Shown: in pieces, positions 18,205 through 26,960 of the stretch | How positions within the stretch are numbered: the stretch's first letter is position 1 | How the letters are laid out: every line of letters begins with the position of its first letter | From: Ensifer adhaerens | Lineage (GTDB): Bacteria > Pseudomonadota > Alphaproteobacteria > Rhizobiales > Rhizobiaceae | Assembly: GCF_028993555.1 (NCBI RefSeq) | Contig: NZ_CP118613.1 | Coordinates: 59,872-123,871, forward strand | Direction: 5' to 3' | Length of the DNA: 64,000 nt | Made by a program: the position numbers and the translations under genes | Notes under the pieces: generated by a model | Seen by the model: only the letters and a program-made list of their open reading frames with translations | The model's database searches: none | What the model was told of the DNA's origin: nothing

Positions 18205-18251
18205 ATTCCAAAGATCTGCATCAGATAACGAACCCAAGGGAGGAAGGGTAA

Positions 18252-19352
18252 ATGAAACGCAGGACTTTCATGGCAGGGACGGTTGCGGCAATTGCGTTGA
18301 TGGGCGCCAATGTCGCGCTTGCCGATCCGATGGGCGATGCTCAGGCGATCGTCACGAAGTATGCGGAGAAGGTGACCGCCTGGGACGGGCCGACGGCAGG
18401 CCCGAAGGCCCAGGACGGCAAGACCATCGTCGTGCTCGCCGGTGACCTGAAGAACGGCGGCATCCTCGGCGTCACCACCGGCGTCGAAGAGGCGGCCACG
18501 GCGATCGGCTGGGAGGTGAAGGTGATCGACGGCGCCGGCTCGATCGGCGGCCGCACGGCGGCCTTCGGCCAGGCGATGGCGCTGAAGCCGGCCGGCATCA
18601 TCATCAACGGCTTCGACGCCGTCGAGCAGGCGCCGGCGTTGGAACAGGCCAAGGCCGCCGGCATCCCGCTCGTCGCCTGGCATGCGGGCCCGGTGATCGG
18701 CCCGGACGACAAGACCGGGCTCTTCGCCAATGTCAGCACCGACGCGATGGAAGTGTCGAAGGCTGCCGCCAACTGGGCCTTCGTCGATGCCAAGGGCAAG
18801 CCGGGCGTGGTGATCTTCACCGACTCGACCTATGCGATCGCCATCGCCAAGGCCGATAAGATGAAGGCGGAGATCGAGGCGCTCGGTGGCAAGGTGCTCG
18901 AATATGTCGACACGCCGATCGCCGAGACGTCGCAGCGCATGCCGCAGCTGACGACATCGCTGCTGCAAAAATACGGCGACCAGTGGACCCATTCGCTGGC
19001 GATCAACGACCTCTATTTCGACTTCATGGGGCCGTCGCTCGCCGCCGCCGGCAAGGGCGGCACCGATGCGCCGATCAACGTCGCGGCCGGCGACGGCTCG
19101 GAATCCGCCTATCAGCGCATCCGCGCCGGTCAGTTCCAGAAGGTGACGGTCGCCGAGCCCCTGAACCTGCAGGGCTGGCAGCTCGTCGACGAACTGAATC
19201 GCGCCTTGGCCGGCGAAAAATGGTCGGGTTATCTGTCGCCGCTGCATGTGGTGACGGCCGACAATGTCGAGTTCGACGGCGGCCCCAAGAACACCTTTGA
19301 TCCCGATAACGGCTATCGCGATCAGTACAAGAAGCTTTGGGGCAAGATGTAA
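18252..19352 (+). CDS. Sugar ABC transporter periplasmic binding protein
   Basis: 366 residues with a Sec/Tat-like signal peptide (MKRRTFMAGTVAAIALMGAN, cleavage near ALA-DP). The mature protein is a type I (ribose-binding-like) periplasmic fold: GKTIVVLAGDLKNGGILGVT, then GIIINGFDAVEQAPALEQAK and the linker ANVSTDAMEVSKAAANW. It delivers ligand to the CUT2 permease. A strong GGGAGGAAGGG Shine-Dalgarno precedes the ATG. Third gene of the operon, followed by an intrinsic terminator. The ligand is unknown; the surrounding genes suggest idonate, gluconate or a related compound. Confidence 0.9.
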   Translation: MKRRTFMAGTVAAIALMGANVALADPMGDAQAIVTKYAEKVTAWDGPTAGPKAQDGKTIVVLAGDLKNGGILGVTTGVEEAATAIGWEVKVIDGAGSIGGRTAAFGQAMALKPAGIIINGFDAVEQAPALEQAKAAGIPLVAWHAGPVIGPDDKTGLFANVSTDAMEVSKAAANWAFVDAKGKPGVVIFTDSTYAIAIAKADKMKAEIEALGGKVLEYVDTPIAETSQRMPQLTTSLLQKYGDQWTHSLAINDLYFDFMGPSLAAAGKGGTDAPINVAAGDGSESAYQRIRAGQFQKVTVAEPLNLQGWQLVDELNRALAGEKWSGYLSPLHVVTADNVEFDGGPKNTFDPDNGYRDQYKKLWGKM

Positions 19353-19365
19353 TCTCCCAGGACTG

Positions 19366-19391
19366 GGGCGCCGCGAATGGCGCCTTTTTTT
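19366..19391 (+). terminator. Intrinsic terminator of the CUT2 ABC operon
   Basis: Perfect 6-bp stem GGCGCC (19367-19372) with GGCGCC (19379-19384), a 6-nt loop and seven T residues. It ends the operon 15 bp after the binding-protein stop. Confidence 0.9.
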
Positions 19392-19392
19392 C

Positions 19393-20415
19393 TTAAGCGG
19401 CCACGGTGGTATTGCCCTGCAGCAATGCGAGCGGGGCCTCCCAGACGTCCGGCACGGTCTCCTCCGCGATCATCTGCAGCAACGCCTGGGCGGCTTTCTC
19501 GCCGATCTCCGTTCGCGGTACGTCGATCGTGGTGAGCCGCGTTCTGACCGCGTTGGCGAGCGACGTGCCGTTGAAACCGACCACGGAGATCCGCTCGGGC
19601 ACCGGGAGGCGGGCTCCGTGCAGGTAGGAGAGACCGCCGAGCGCCATCGCGTCATTGAGAAAGTGGATCGCCTCGACCTCGGGATGCGTTCGCAGCAACT
19701 GCTCGGTCAGAAAGCGTCCCGTGACCGCCTGCCGCGGTCTTTCTTCGGCGGTCACGCTGACGAGGTCGATGCCTGCGGCGGCAAGCGCCGACTTCAGGGC
19801 CAAATGGCGGCGGCGGGCACAGAGGTCCTTGCCGAGCTCGGCACCCACATAGGCGATGCGCCTCAACCCGCGCTCGAGAAAATGCTTCGCAACCAGGTGC
19901 CCCGCTTCCTCATGCGATGGGCCGGCGCTGAAATCCAACGCGCGCCTGTCGCAATCCCAGAGCTGGATCGCCGGGCAGGTTCGCCGCGCCAGCAGACTTT
20001 CCGCATCCGCGCTTCGCGCCATGCCGCCGTTAAGCAGGATGCCGGCCGGCCGGAACGACAGCATGGCGCGGATGAGCTCGGTTTCGGTCTCGGGCTCGAA
20101 GCCCGATTCCCCGATGAACGTCTGAAACCCTGTCGGTCTGAGGACGGCATTCACCCCGCTCAGCACTTCCGAGAACACGATATCGCTGATCGACGGGATG
20201 ATGACCGCCACCATCCGGCTTTTGCGTGAACTCAGCGAACCCGCAAGATTGTTCGGCAGATAGCCGAGCTCGGCGGCGGCTTGCTTTACTCTTTGCCGAG
20301 TATCGTCGGATATGTTGCCGACTTCCCGCAACACTTTCGAAACGGTCATTCTGCTCACCCCGGCCTTTGCGGCTACCTCAAGTAGCGTGACGGGCTTGCG
20401 GCGCTCGTGACCCAT
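19393..20415 (-). CDS. LacI-family transcriptional repressor (1 of 3), GntR-like
   Basis: 340 residues. N-terminal LacI HTH (TLLEVAAKAGVSRMTVSKVL) with the hinge helix LAGSLSSRKSRM, then a periplasmic-binding-like effector domain (VAVIIPSISDIVFSEVLSGV ... RISVVGFNGTSLANAVRTRL). The overall look is close to GntR, the gluconate repressor group. It lies between the CUT2 operon and the PAAT operon, divergent from the latter. Two palindromes lie between its start and that operon (20461-20476 and 20483-20498), so autoregulation and control of the PAAT operon are likely. The effector is probably gluconate or a ketogluconate; this is inferred from context only. Confidence 0.92.
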   Translation of the reverse strand: MGHERRKPVTLLEVAAKAGVSRMTVSKVLREVGNISDDTRQRVKQAAAELGYLPNNLAGSLSSRKSRMVAVIIPSISDIVFSEVLSGVNAVLRPTGFQTFIGESGFEPETETELIRAMLSFRPAGILLNGGMARSADAESLLARRTCPAIQLWDCDRRALDFSAGPSHEEAGHLVAKHFLERGLRRIAYVGAELGKDLCARRRHLALKSALAAAGIDLVSVTAEERPRQAVTGRFLTEQLLRTHPEVEAIHFLNDAMALGGLSYLHGARLPVPERISVVGFNGTSLANAVRTRLTTIDVPRTEIGEKAAQALLQMIAEETVPDVWEAPLALLQGNTTVAA

Positions 20416-20447
20416 TTGTCGTCCCTCTTTCGGTCTTACAATCCCGC

Positions 20448-20476
20448 TTGACGGGAGCCAATGTTATCGATAACGT
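20448..20476 (+). promoter_or_regulatory. Promoter and LacI-type operator 1 of the PAAT operon
   Basis: TTGACG (20448-20453) and TAACGT (20471-20476) are spaced by 17 bp. The palindrome ATGTTATCGATAACGT (20461-20476) covers the spacer end and -10. It also lies upstream of the divergent LacI gene. Confidence 0.7.
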
Positions 20477-20482
20477 AAGCTT

Positions 20483-20498
20483 AGGTTAGCGATAACCT
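20483..20498. promoter_or_regulatory. LacI-type operator 2 of the PAAT operon
   Basis: AGGTTAGCGATAACCT, a near-perfect palindrome centred 22 bp after the first site. Two turns of the helix between centres would allow cooperative binding. Confidence 0.6.
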
Positions 20499-20682
20499 AT
20501 ACGCTTGCAGAACGCAATGCCCATGCCGACTAAGCGGCATGGGGGTGACCTAGAAGGTGATGCTTTCTGCAGGCGAGGGAGAGGCCGGCGCTCAGTTGTG
20601 GTTTGGTAAGGCTTCGAGGTAGGAGCCTCTCGCAAACAAGCGATTTGCCGTGCCGGAACATCATCTTGTGGAGGAGCATCTG

Positions 20683-21486
20683 ATGAGATTCTCAAATAGC
20701 ATTCGCGCCGTTCTAACGGCGATTGGGATAGCCGTGGCAGGTTTGACTTCTGCTGTCGAAGCGCAGGCCGTCACGCTAAACGACATCATCTCGCGCGGTA
20801 CGGTGCGCATTGGCGTGCTCACCGGCGCGCCGCCGATGGGCATGGTCGACGAGCAGGGCAACCCGACTGGCTACGACGTCGACGTGGCGAACCTGATCGC
20901 CGGCTATCTGTCGCTGCCGGTCGAGCTCGTGCCGCTGACGCCGCCGGCCCGCATTCCGGCGCTGCAGACCGGCAAGGTCGATTTTCTCGTCGCCACCTTG
21001 GCGCCGACCGGGGAGCGCGCCAAAACGGTGATGTTCACCCAGCCCTACAGCGCCTTCAACATGGACATCATCTCCGGTCCCGACCAGAAATTTGCCAAGC
21101 TCGCCGATCTTGAAGGCAAGCGCGTCGCCGTCAACCGCGGCTCGTCGCAGGAGACGGCGCTCCGCAAGGCGGCGGTTCCCGGCCTGGAAATCGTCGTCTA
21201 CGAGGATGATTCGACCAGTGCCCAGGCGCTGATCGCCGGCCAGGTCGATGCGGTCGCGCTGCCCTCGACGGTCGGCGACGCAATCATCAAGCAGCGCCCG
21301 GATGCCGGCCTGCAGGTCGGCTTCACCTTCTTCCAGCAGGGTAATTCGATGGCGACGCGGATGGAGGACTTCGAGATCCGCCAATGGCTCAACACCGCCA
21401 TCTACCTGATGAAGATTTCCGGCGATCTCGACAAGATCGCGACGAAGTGGACCGGTCGTCCGATGCCGGTGCTCCCGACGTTCTGA
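20683..21486 (+). CDS. PAAT-type ABC transporter periplasmic binding protein
   Basis: 267 residues from the ATG at 20683, which has a GTGGAGGAG Shine-Dalgarno; an upstream in-frame GTG at 20650 lacks one. A signal peptide of about 30 residues ends at VEA-QA. The mature protein is a family-3 solute-binding domain (RGTVRIGVLTGAPPMGMVDE ... GYDVDVANLIAG ... GKRVAVNRGSSQETALRK). These proteins usually bind polar amino acids or opine-like compounds. Here it sits inside a sugar-acid regulon behind the same operator, so a polyhydroxy-acid ligand is possible. First gene of a four-gene operon; a stable hairpin follows it. Confidence 0.9.
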   Translation: MRFSNSIRAVLTAIGIAVAGLTSAVEAQAVTLNDIISRGTVRIGVLTGAPPMGMVDEQGNPTGYDVDVANLIAGYLSLPVELVPLTPPARIPALQTGKVDFLVATLAPTGERAKTVMFTQPYSAFNMDIISGPDQKFAKLADLEGKRVAVNRGSSQETALRKAAVPGLEIVVYEDDSTSAQALIAGQVDAVALPSTVGDAIIKQRPDAGLQVGFTFFQQGNSMATRMEDFEIRQWLNTAIYLMKISGDLDKIATKWTGRPMPVLPTF

Positions 21487-21499
21487 TGGCTTCTCCCAA

Positions 21500-21530
21500 G
21501 GAGCCGCCGGCGAATGCCCCGGCGGCTTCC
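21500..21530 (+). other. Intercistronic hairpin after the PAAT binding-protein gene
   Basis: GCCGCCGG (21503-21510) pairs with CCGGCGGC (21519-21526) and has no U-run. Such hairpins between a binding-protein gene and its permease often stabilise the upstream mRNA, giving an excess of binding protein. Confidence 0.55.
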
Positions 21531-21550
21531 CTTACGTCTACGGAGTTCCC

Positions 21551-22255
21551 ATGTCCTACACGTTTCAATTCGGTGTGCTGGCCCAGTACCAGGATCAGAT
21601 CCTGAGCGGCATCTGGCTGACGATCAAGATTTCGGTGCTGTCGATCATCCTCGGCTGTGCCGCCGGCATCCTGCTTGCCTCGGTCCGCTCCATCTGGGGC
21701 GGTGCGGTCCGCTTTCTCGTCGATGCCTATGTCGAGATCATCCGCAACACGCCCTTCCTGGTTCAGCTCTTCATCGTCTATTTCGGCCTGCCGGGTCTCG
21801 GCCTTCGCGTCGGCGCCGATACGGCAGCGCTGATCGGCATGACGATCAACCTGGCCGCCTATTCGACGGAGATCATCCGCGCCGGCATCGAGGCGATCCA
21901 CAAGTCGCAGATCGAGGCCGGTGAGGCGCTCGGCTTCACCCGCTTCCAGATCTATCGCCACGTCATCATCGTGCCGGCGATCGCCAAGGTCTATCCGGCG
22001 CTCTGCAGCCAGTTCGTGCTGATGATGCTGGCCTCCAGCATCTGCTCGGCGATCTCGACCCAGGAGCTTGCCGCTTCGGCCGCCTTCATCGAATCGCAGA
22101 CCTACCGATCCTTCGAAATCTATATCGCCGTCACGCTGATCTACCTCGCGCTGGCGCTGGCGCTGCGCGCCGTCCTTGCACTGGTCGGCATGTGGCTTTT
22201 CGGCCGCCGGGTCGCGCGGAAAACGATGACGGCCCTTCCGGAGGTGCAGGCATGA
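21551..22255 (+). CDS. PAAT-type ABC transporter permease (1)
   Basis: 234 residues with about five transmembrane helices and the His/Glu/Gln/Arg/Lys family permease features. These include IRNTPFLVQLFIVYFGLPGL (conserved RgtPxl-Qlf motif) and the EAA loop EAGEALGFTRFQIYRHVIIV, which docks to the ATPase. It pairs with the second permease as a heterodimer. Its stop overlaps the next start (ATGA). Second gene of the operon. Confidence 0.92.
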   Translation: MSYTFQFGVLAQYQDQILSGIWLTIKISVLSIILGCAAGILLASVRSIWGGAVRFLVDAYVEIIRNTPFLVQLFIVYFGLPGLGLRVGADTAALIGMTINLAAYSTEIIRAGIEAIHKSQIEAGEALGFTRFQIYRHVIIVPAIAKVYPALCSQFVLMMLASSICSAISTQELAASAAFIESQTYRSFEIYIAVTLIYLALALALRAVLALVGMWLFGRRVARKTMTALPEVQA

Positions 22256-22911
22256 CCCTCAAGACCTTTGGCCTCGATCAGTTCGGCTTCCTTCTCTATT
22301 CGTTGCAGTGGACGATAATTTTGACTGTGATCGCGTTGATCGGCGGCGGTCTTCTCGGCTTTGCGGTTGCGCTCGCCCGTACCTCGCAGCTGAAGCCGGT
22401 GCGGATTGCCGCCGCCACCTATATCCAGATCATCCAGGGCATTCCGGTGCTGATGATCCTGTTCCTCTCTTATTACGGCCTGAGCCTCGCCGGCTTCGAA
22501 CTGCCGCCGCTCATTGCCGCCGGGGCCTCGATGACGATCTACGCGTCCGGTTATCTTGCCGAGATCTGGCGGGGCTGCATCCAGGCCGTACCGAAGCAGC
22601 AGTGGGAGGCGTCGGAATCGCTCGCCATGACGAGGCTGCAGCAATATCGCTATGTGGTCCTGCCGCAGGCCATGCGCATCTCCCTGCCGCCGACCGTCGG
22701 TTTCGCCGTCCAGGTGGTGAAGAACACCTCGATCACCTCGATCATCGGTTTCGTCGAACTCGCCCGGGCCGGCCAGCTCATCAACAATGCGACGTTCCAG
22801 CCGTTCCGCGTCTTCCTGGCTGTGGCCGCCCTCTATTTCGTCGTCTGTTATCCATTGTCCCAGCTGTCGCGTTTGCTGGAAAGGAGGCTCCATGCCGGAA
22901 GTAATCGTTGA
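22252..22911 (+). CDS. PAAT-type ABC transporter permease (2)
   Basis: 219 residues. The ATG at 22252 overlaps the stop of permease 1, so translation is coupled. About five transmembrane helices. The family motif appears as IQIIQGIPVLMILFLSYYGL, with QGIP in place of RGTP, and the EAA loop as EASESLAMTRLQQYRYVVLP. It overlaps the following ATPase gene by 20 nt. It forms the channel with permease 1. Confidence 0.92.
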   Translation: MTLKTFGLDQFGFLLYSLQWTIILTVIALIGGGLLGFAVALARTSQLKPVRIAAATYIQIIQGIPVLMILFLSYYGLSLAGFELPPLIAAGASMTIYASGYLAEIWRGCIQAVPKQQWEASESLAMTRLQQYRYVVLPQAMRISLPPTVGFAVQVVKNTSITSIIGFVELARAGQLINNATFQPFRVFLAVAALYFVVCYPLSQLSRLLERRLHAGSNR

Positions 22912-23623
22912 AAACGTCCACAAGAGCTTCGGTGCTCTCGAAGTCCTCAAGGGCGTGTCGCTGACTGTCGAACGCGGCGAAGTCTTTGCGTTGATCGGCC
23001 GGTCGGGCTCGGGCAAAAGCACGCTGCTGCGCTGCATGAACGGCCTCGAAAAGATCAATTCGGGCAAGATCGAGATCGCCGGCCACGTGCTGGGGGAAGA
23101 TGCCAAGGCGCTTCGCAAGCTGCGCACCGACGTCGGCATCGTCTTCCAGAGCTACAATCTCTTTCCGCATCTGACGGTCGGTGAAAACATCATGCTGGCA
23201 CCGCGGATCGTCAAGGACGTGGCGAAGGCGAAGGCGCGGGAAGTCGCTCGCGAGGTGCTGCAACTCGTCGGGCTGTCGGAAAAGTTCGATTCCTATCCGG
23301 ACCAGCTTTCCGGCGGCCAACAGCAGCGCGTCGCCATCGCCCGCTCGCTGGCCATGCGGCCGAAGGTCATGCTCTTCGACGAGGTGACCTCGGCGCTCGA
23401 CCCGGAACTGACCGAGGAAGTGCTGACGGTGATGGAGAACCTTGCCCGCGACGGCATGACGATGATCCTCGTCACGCACGAAATGGGCTTTGCCCGCCGC
23501 GTCGCCACCCAGACGATCTTCATGCACAAGGGGAAGATCTGGGAGCAGGGACCGTCCGCCGCGCTCTTCGCCAATCCTCAGACGCCGGAACTGCGGCAGT
23601 TCGTGAAATCCGACGTCAAATGA
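22892..23623 (+). CDS. PAAT-type ABC transporter ATP-binding protein
   Basis: 243 residues from the ATG at 22892, preceded by AAGGAGG. Walker A GRSGSGKST (about residue 36), Q-loop VFQSYNLFPHLTV, signature LSGGQQQRVAIARSL and Walker B VMLFDEVTSALDPEL are all intact; the Walker B is followed by the H-loop His in VTHEMGF. This is the GlnQ/HisP-type ATPase for the two permeases. One Walker B variation, DEVTSALD for DEPTSALD, is common in this family. Last gene of the operon; it converges on the LacI gene at 23660. Confidence 0.94.
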   Translation: MPEVIVENVHKSFGALEVLKGVSLTVERGEVFALIGRSGSGKSTLLRCMNGLEKINSGKIEIAGHVLGEDAKALRKLRTDVGIVFQSYNLFPHLTVGENIMLAPRIVKDVAKAKAREVAREVLQLVGLSEKFDSYPDQLSGGQQQRVAIARSLAMRPKVMLFDEVTSALDPELTEEVLTVMENLARDGMTMILVTHEMGFARRVATQTIFMHKGKIWEQGPSAALFANPQTPELRQFVKSDVK

Positions 23624-23659
23624 TGGCTTCTGCGCCGTCGCTTGAGTTCGGTGCAGGGC

Positions 23660-24676
23660 CTATCGGCTGGTTTGCCGCAGGATCAGATCGGGGCGGATCG
23701 TCACTCGCCCCGGCTGGTCGAGCTTGCCATCGAGCACGTCAAGGATCAGTTCCGCCGTCTTCGCGCCGATCTGGCTGGCAAAGGCGTTGATCGTCGTCAG
23801 ACTCGGCACGCAGATTGCGCCGATCTCGTAATCGCCGAAGCCGCCGATAGCGATTCTATCGGGTACCGCGATGCCGCGCCGCTGGCATTCGGTGAGTGCC
23901 CCGAAGGCGGAAAGGTCGGAGACGCAGATCACCGCGTCCGTGTCTGGAAAGCGCTCGAGCAATTGCCCCATGGCGTTGGCGCCTTCGCGCATAGAGATCG
24001 GTGGTGGACCGGCGGCGATCAGGCGTGAGGTATCCAAACCATGGTGGATCAGGGCAGCTATGAAGCCGGAACGACGATCGGTACCGCGCGTGTCCCGGGA
24101 GGCGTCGCCGCCGATGAAGGCGATCTTGCAGTAGCCAACGGCGACGAAGTGGTCGACCATTTCGCGCACTGCTTGCGCGTTGGAGAAGCCGACAACATGG
24201 CCGATCGGCTCATCGGGCAGGTCCCAGGTTTCGATGACCGGGATGCCGGCGTTCGCCAGCAGTTTTCGGGCGCGCGGGGTGTGCTTGCCACCGGTCACCA
24301 CGATCGCTTCAGGCTTGCGACGCAGCAACTGCTCGATCAGCCGCTCTTCCTCCCGGACGTCATAATTGGTGTAGCCGAGCAGGATCTGCAGGCCTCGTTC
24401 CGAAACACGGTCCGAAAGCGCCCGGACCGTGTCGGCGAAGTTGGCATTGTTGATCGACGGGATTGTCACCGCGATGAAATCCGTGCGCTGCGAACGCAAA
24501 TTGGAGGCGGTGCTGTCGAAGACATAACCGAGTTCCTCGGCAGCATGCAGCACCGCCTCGCGGGTCTCCTGGCTGACGGAACTGTCACGCTTGAAGGCAC
24601 GCGAAACGGTCATTGGCGAAACGCCGGTTCGCCGCGCCACATCGGCCATCGTCGGGGGCTTGCGGATCGTATCCAT
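23660..24676 (-). CDS. LacI-family transcriptional repressor (2 of 3)
   Basis: 338 residues from the ATG at 24676; upstream in-frame starts at 24682 and 24700 would lie against or inside the operator-like site at 24685-24700. N-terminal HTH TMADVARRTGVSPMTVSRAF and an effector domain of the GntR/LacI type (FIAVTIPSINNANFADTVRA ... RIAIGGFGDYEIGAICVPSL). It is clearly related to repressor 1 over its whole length. It is placed at the end of the PAAT operon, head to tail with repressor 3. It probably regulates cargo genes through the shared palindromes. Confidence 0.9.
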   Translation of the reverse strand: MDTIRKPPTMADVARRTGVSPMTVSRAFKRDSSVSQETREAVLHAAEELGYVFDSTASNLRSQRTDFIAVTIPSINNANFADTVRALSDRVSERGLQILLGYTNYDVREEERLIEQLLRRKPEAIVVTGGKHTPRARKLLANAGIPVIETWDLPDEPIGHVVGFSNAQAVREMVDHFVAVGYCKIAFIGGDASRDTRGTDRRSGFIAALIHHGLDTSRLIAAGPPPISMREGANAMGQLLERFPDTDAVICVSDLSAFGALTECQRRGIAVPDRIAIGGFGDYEIGAICVPSLTTINAFASQIGAKTAELILDVLDGKLDQPGRVTIRPDLILRQTSR

Positions 24677-24684
24677 TTGCATCC

Positions 24685-24700
24685 ATGTTATCGTTATCAA
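24685..24700. promoter_or_regulatory. Relaxed LacI-type operator in front of repressor 2
   Basis: ATGTTATCGTTATCAA keeps the ATGTTATCG half of the consensus, with an imperfect second half. It sits immediately upstream of the coding start, consistent with autoregulation. Confidence 0.55.
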
Positions 24701-24721
24701 GACTAGTACAGCCAGTTTGAC

Positions 24722-25744
24722 TCAGAATTGCAAGCGCGTTGTCTGACCCGAAATGATTTCGACGGGCAGGCAGATGCTGTTTGGAACTTTGGCACCTCTG
24801 ATGCGCGCCAGCAGATTGCGTGCTCCCATGACACCCATCAATCTGCGTGGGGTGGAAACGGTTGTTACCGGCACCGGCAGTACTTTGGTTAACCCGAGCG
24901 CGTTAAAGCCGACGATTCCGATGTCCTGTGGAACCTGCAATCCGAGCGACTGGCAAGCCGTTAACCCGCCGAACGCCAGATGATCATTGAGATAGAAGAT
25001 GACGTCCGGCTTATACTCGCGCGTTTCAGCGAACAACGTTAGCGTGCCGGACCGGCCAGCCTCAAATGCATTCGTCTCGATAGGCCGTGCTATCGCCGCC
25101 TCTCGCCTTGTGGTAGTTCCGAAGGCCGCCATGAAACCAGCCAGGCGCTCTTCGGCGCGCGGATCGCGAGATACCGGTGCGCCGACGAAAGCGGGCCGCC
25201 GATAGCCAAGTCTGAATACGTACCTCCCTATCGCAAGGCCGGCGGCATGGTGGTCGATGCCCACGCAAATATCGATAGGATCGTCTGTATATTGCCACAA
25301 CTCGAGAGTGGGTACGCCTCGCAGTTTCAGGCAATGACGCAGTTGCGGATCCGAGTGGGCGCCCGTGATAATCATGGCAGCCGGTCGCCAGGACAGGACC
25401 CGTTCAACCCATGCCAGCTCTGCTGCCGGATTGTAGTCGGTTGTATCGATTACTGTTTCATAACCCGCAGACTGGAATGTGCTGCGGGTTCCTTCCAATA
25501 TTTCCGCGAAGACGTCATTGAATAGTGTCGGAACGGAAATACCAATCAGGTTCGAGCAAGGCTGGCTGAGCGCCCGAGCCGTGCTGTCGGGAACGTAATT
25601 CATCACTTCGGCCATCCGCAAGATTGCCGAGCGGGTGCTCTCTGACACGCCTTCGATGCCTCGGAGGGCGCGCGATACGCTCATTGTGCTCACGCCGAGT
25701 GCCCTCGCTATATCGACTGTCGTACAACCACGTTTTCTTCGCAC
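24722..25744 (-). CDS. LacI-family transcriptional repressor (3 of 3)
   Basis: 340 residues starting at a GTG at 25744, preceded by GGGAGGCGCC. HTH TTVDIARALGVSTMSVSRAL and effector-binding domain (LIGISVPTLFNDVFAEILEG ... DIGIVGFNALGLTKVLPVPV). It is divergent from the CUT1 ABC operon, with operators at 25760-25775 and 25821-25836 between them, the normal arrangement for a local repressor. The coding sequence looks slightly less GC-rich than repressors 1 and 2, as does the operon it faces, suggesting that this half of the cargo had a separate origin. Confidence 0.9.
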   Translation of the reverse strand: MRRKRGCTTVDIARALGVSTMSVSRALRGIEGVSESTRSAILRMAEVMNYVPDSTARALSQPCSNLIGISVPTLFNDVFAEILEGTRSTFQSAGYETVIDTTDYNPAAELAWVERVLSWRPAAMIITGAHSDPQLRHCLKLRGVPTLELWQYTDDPIDICVGIDHHAAGLAIGRYVFRLGYRRPAFVGAPVSRDPRAEERLAGFMAAFGTTTRREAAIARPIETNAFEAGRSGTLTLFAETREYKPDVIFYLNDHLAFGGLTACQSLGLQVPQDIGIVGFNALGLTKVLPVPVTTVSTPRRLMGVMGARNLLARIRGAKVPNSICLPVEIISGQTTRLQF

Positions 25745-25759
25745 CGGCGCCTCCCAGCA

Positions 25760-25775
25760 ACGTTATCGGTAACGC
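25760..25775. promoter_or_regulatory. LacI-type operator near repressor 3
   Basis: ACGTTATCGGTAACGC, a near-perfect palindrome with one centre change relative to the TTATCGATAA consensus, 16 bp upstream of the repressor start. Confidence 0.65.
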
Positions 25776-25820
25776 TGATTCCCCAGATCGAAATCTTCCT
25801 CGTGTCCAGAATATACGCCA

Positions 25821-25836
25821 TTGTTATCGATAACAA
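25821..25836. promoter_or_regulatory. LacI-type operator of the CUT1 ABC operon
   Basis: Perfect 16-bp palindrome TTGTTATCGATAACAA, ending 18 bp before the GTG start of the ATPase gene. Confidence 0.75.
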
Positions 25837-25854
25837 AACCACTGGAGGAACCCT

Positions 25855-26940
25855 GTGCCGCAGATCGTATTTGAACACGTCACCAAGAGATTTGGGTCGC
25901 TTGAAGTTCTGCCGCCAATCGACCTGACCCTGGAGAACGGCGAGTTTACCGTTCTCGTCGGGCCCTCCGGTTGTGGAAAGTCGACCACTCTGAGGATTCT
26001 TGCCGGATTGGAACAGTTGAGTGGCGGCGAGATTTATTTCGATGATCGCGCAATCGGTCGGCTGGAGCCGAAGGAACGCGACATCGCGATGGTGTTCCAG
26101 GACTACGCGCTGTATCCGCACATGAATATCGCGCGAAATATGTCTTTTGGTCTGCGCCTGGCCCGCGTACCCAGGCCTGAGATCGACGCCCGCGTCCAAC
26201 GGGTGGCCAAGATGCTGAACATCACACACCTACTCGAGCGCAAGCCGGCGGAACTTTCTGGAGGGCAGCGTCAGCGCGTGGCGATGGGGAGAGCCTTGGT
26301 GCGCGATGCGTCGACTTTTCTCTTTGACGAACCTCTGTCGAATCTCGACGCCAAGTTGCGCGCCCAGATGCGAACTGAGCTCGGCGAAATGCGCGACCGG
26401 CTGCAAAAGAACATGGTCTATGTCACGCATGACCAAGTCGAAGCAATGACCCTCGGCGATCGCATTGTTGTGATGAACGAAGGAGTCGTTCAGCAACAGG
26501 GAACGCCCGAAGAGCTTTTCAAACGGCCGAACAACAAGTTCGTTGCGGGTTTTATCGGCAGTCCGGCGATCAATTTCATCGACGGCATGCTCGTCGAGGA
26601 AAAAGGCCGCCTTTGGGCTCGCGGAGCCGGGTTCCTCTTGCCTTTGTCCGAGGAGACGGCAAATCGGGTCCGCCCTCACAAGGCAAGCGAGGTCACACTC
26701 GGCATTCGGCCCTCTTCCATCATTTTCGACGCTGCCTCCGGCGCACCCATCGAGTTGCAGGTGGTCGTTTCCGAATATCTTGGAGCGCAAACGACCCTCG
26801 TCACGAAGTTGCCAAGCGGCGAGGAGGTGCTTGTCGAATTGCCGTCTGCCATTTCCCCCCGAGCCGGGGACTTGGCGACGTTCGAGGTGGTGACCGACGA
26901 CATTCTGATCTTCGACCGTACGACCACATTGAGACTTTGA
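25855..26940 (+). CDS. Sugar ABC transporter ATP-binding protein, CUT1 (UgpC/MalK type)
   Basis: 361 residues beginning at a GTG with CTGGAGGAA upstream. N-terminal ABC ATPase: Walker A GPSGCGKST, Q-loop VFQDYALYPHMNI, signature LSGGQRQRVAMGRAL, Walker B TFLFDEPLSNLDAKL. A C-terminal TOBE/regulatory domain (residues 240-361) is typical of MalK/UgpC-type proteins. It serves the two permeases at 28354 and 29278. It is unusual in being first in the operon; ATPase genes of this type usually come last. Confidence 0.94.
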   Translation: MPQIVFEHVTKRFGSLEVLPPIDLTLENGEFTVLVGPSGCGKSTTLRILAGLEQLSGGEIYFDDRAIGRLEPKERDIAMVFQDYALYPHMNIARNMSFGLRLARVPRPEIDARVQRVAKMLNITHLLERKPAELSGGQRQRVAMGRALVRDASTFLFDEPLSNLDAKLRAQMRTELGEMRDRLQKNMVYVTHDQVEAMTLGDRIVVMNEGVVQQQGTPEELFKRPNNKFVAGFIGSPAINFIDGMLVEEKGRLWARGAGFLLPLSEETANRVRPHKASEVTLGIRPSSIIFDAASGAPIELQVVVSEYLGAQTTLVTKLPSGEEVLVELPSAISPRAGDLATFEVVTDDILIFDRTTTLRL

Positions 26941-26960
26941 TCATTAAAGGGAGGACGAGA

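Noticed and set aside
18129..19247. 372-codon minus-strand open frame
   Set aside because: Antisense to the CUT2 binding-protein gene; low-complexity Arg/Gly/Asp composition typical of shadow frames.
19264..20229. 321-codon plus-strand open frame
   Set aside because: Antisense to LacI repressor 1 and crosses the terminator at 19366.
22141..23139. 332-codon minus-strand open frame
   Set aside because: Antisense to the PAAT permease and ATPase genes, with no family features.
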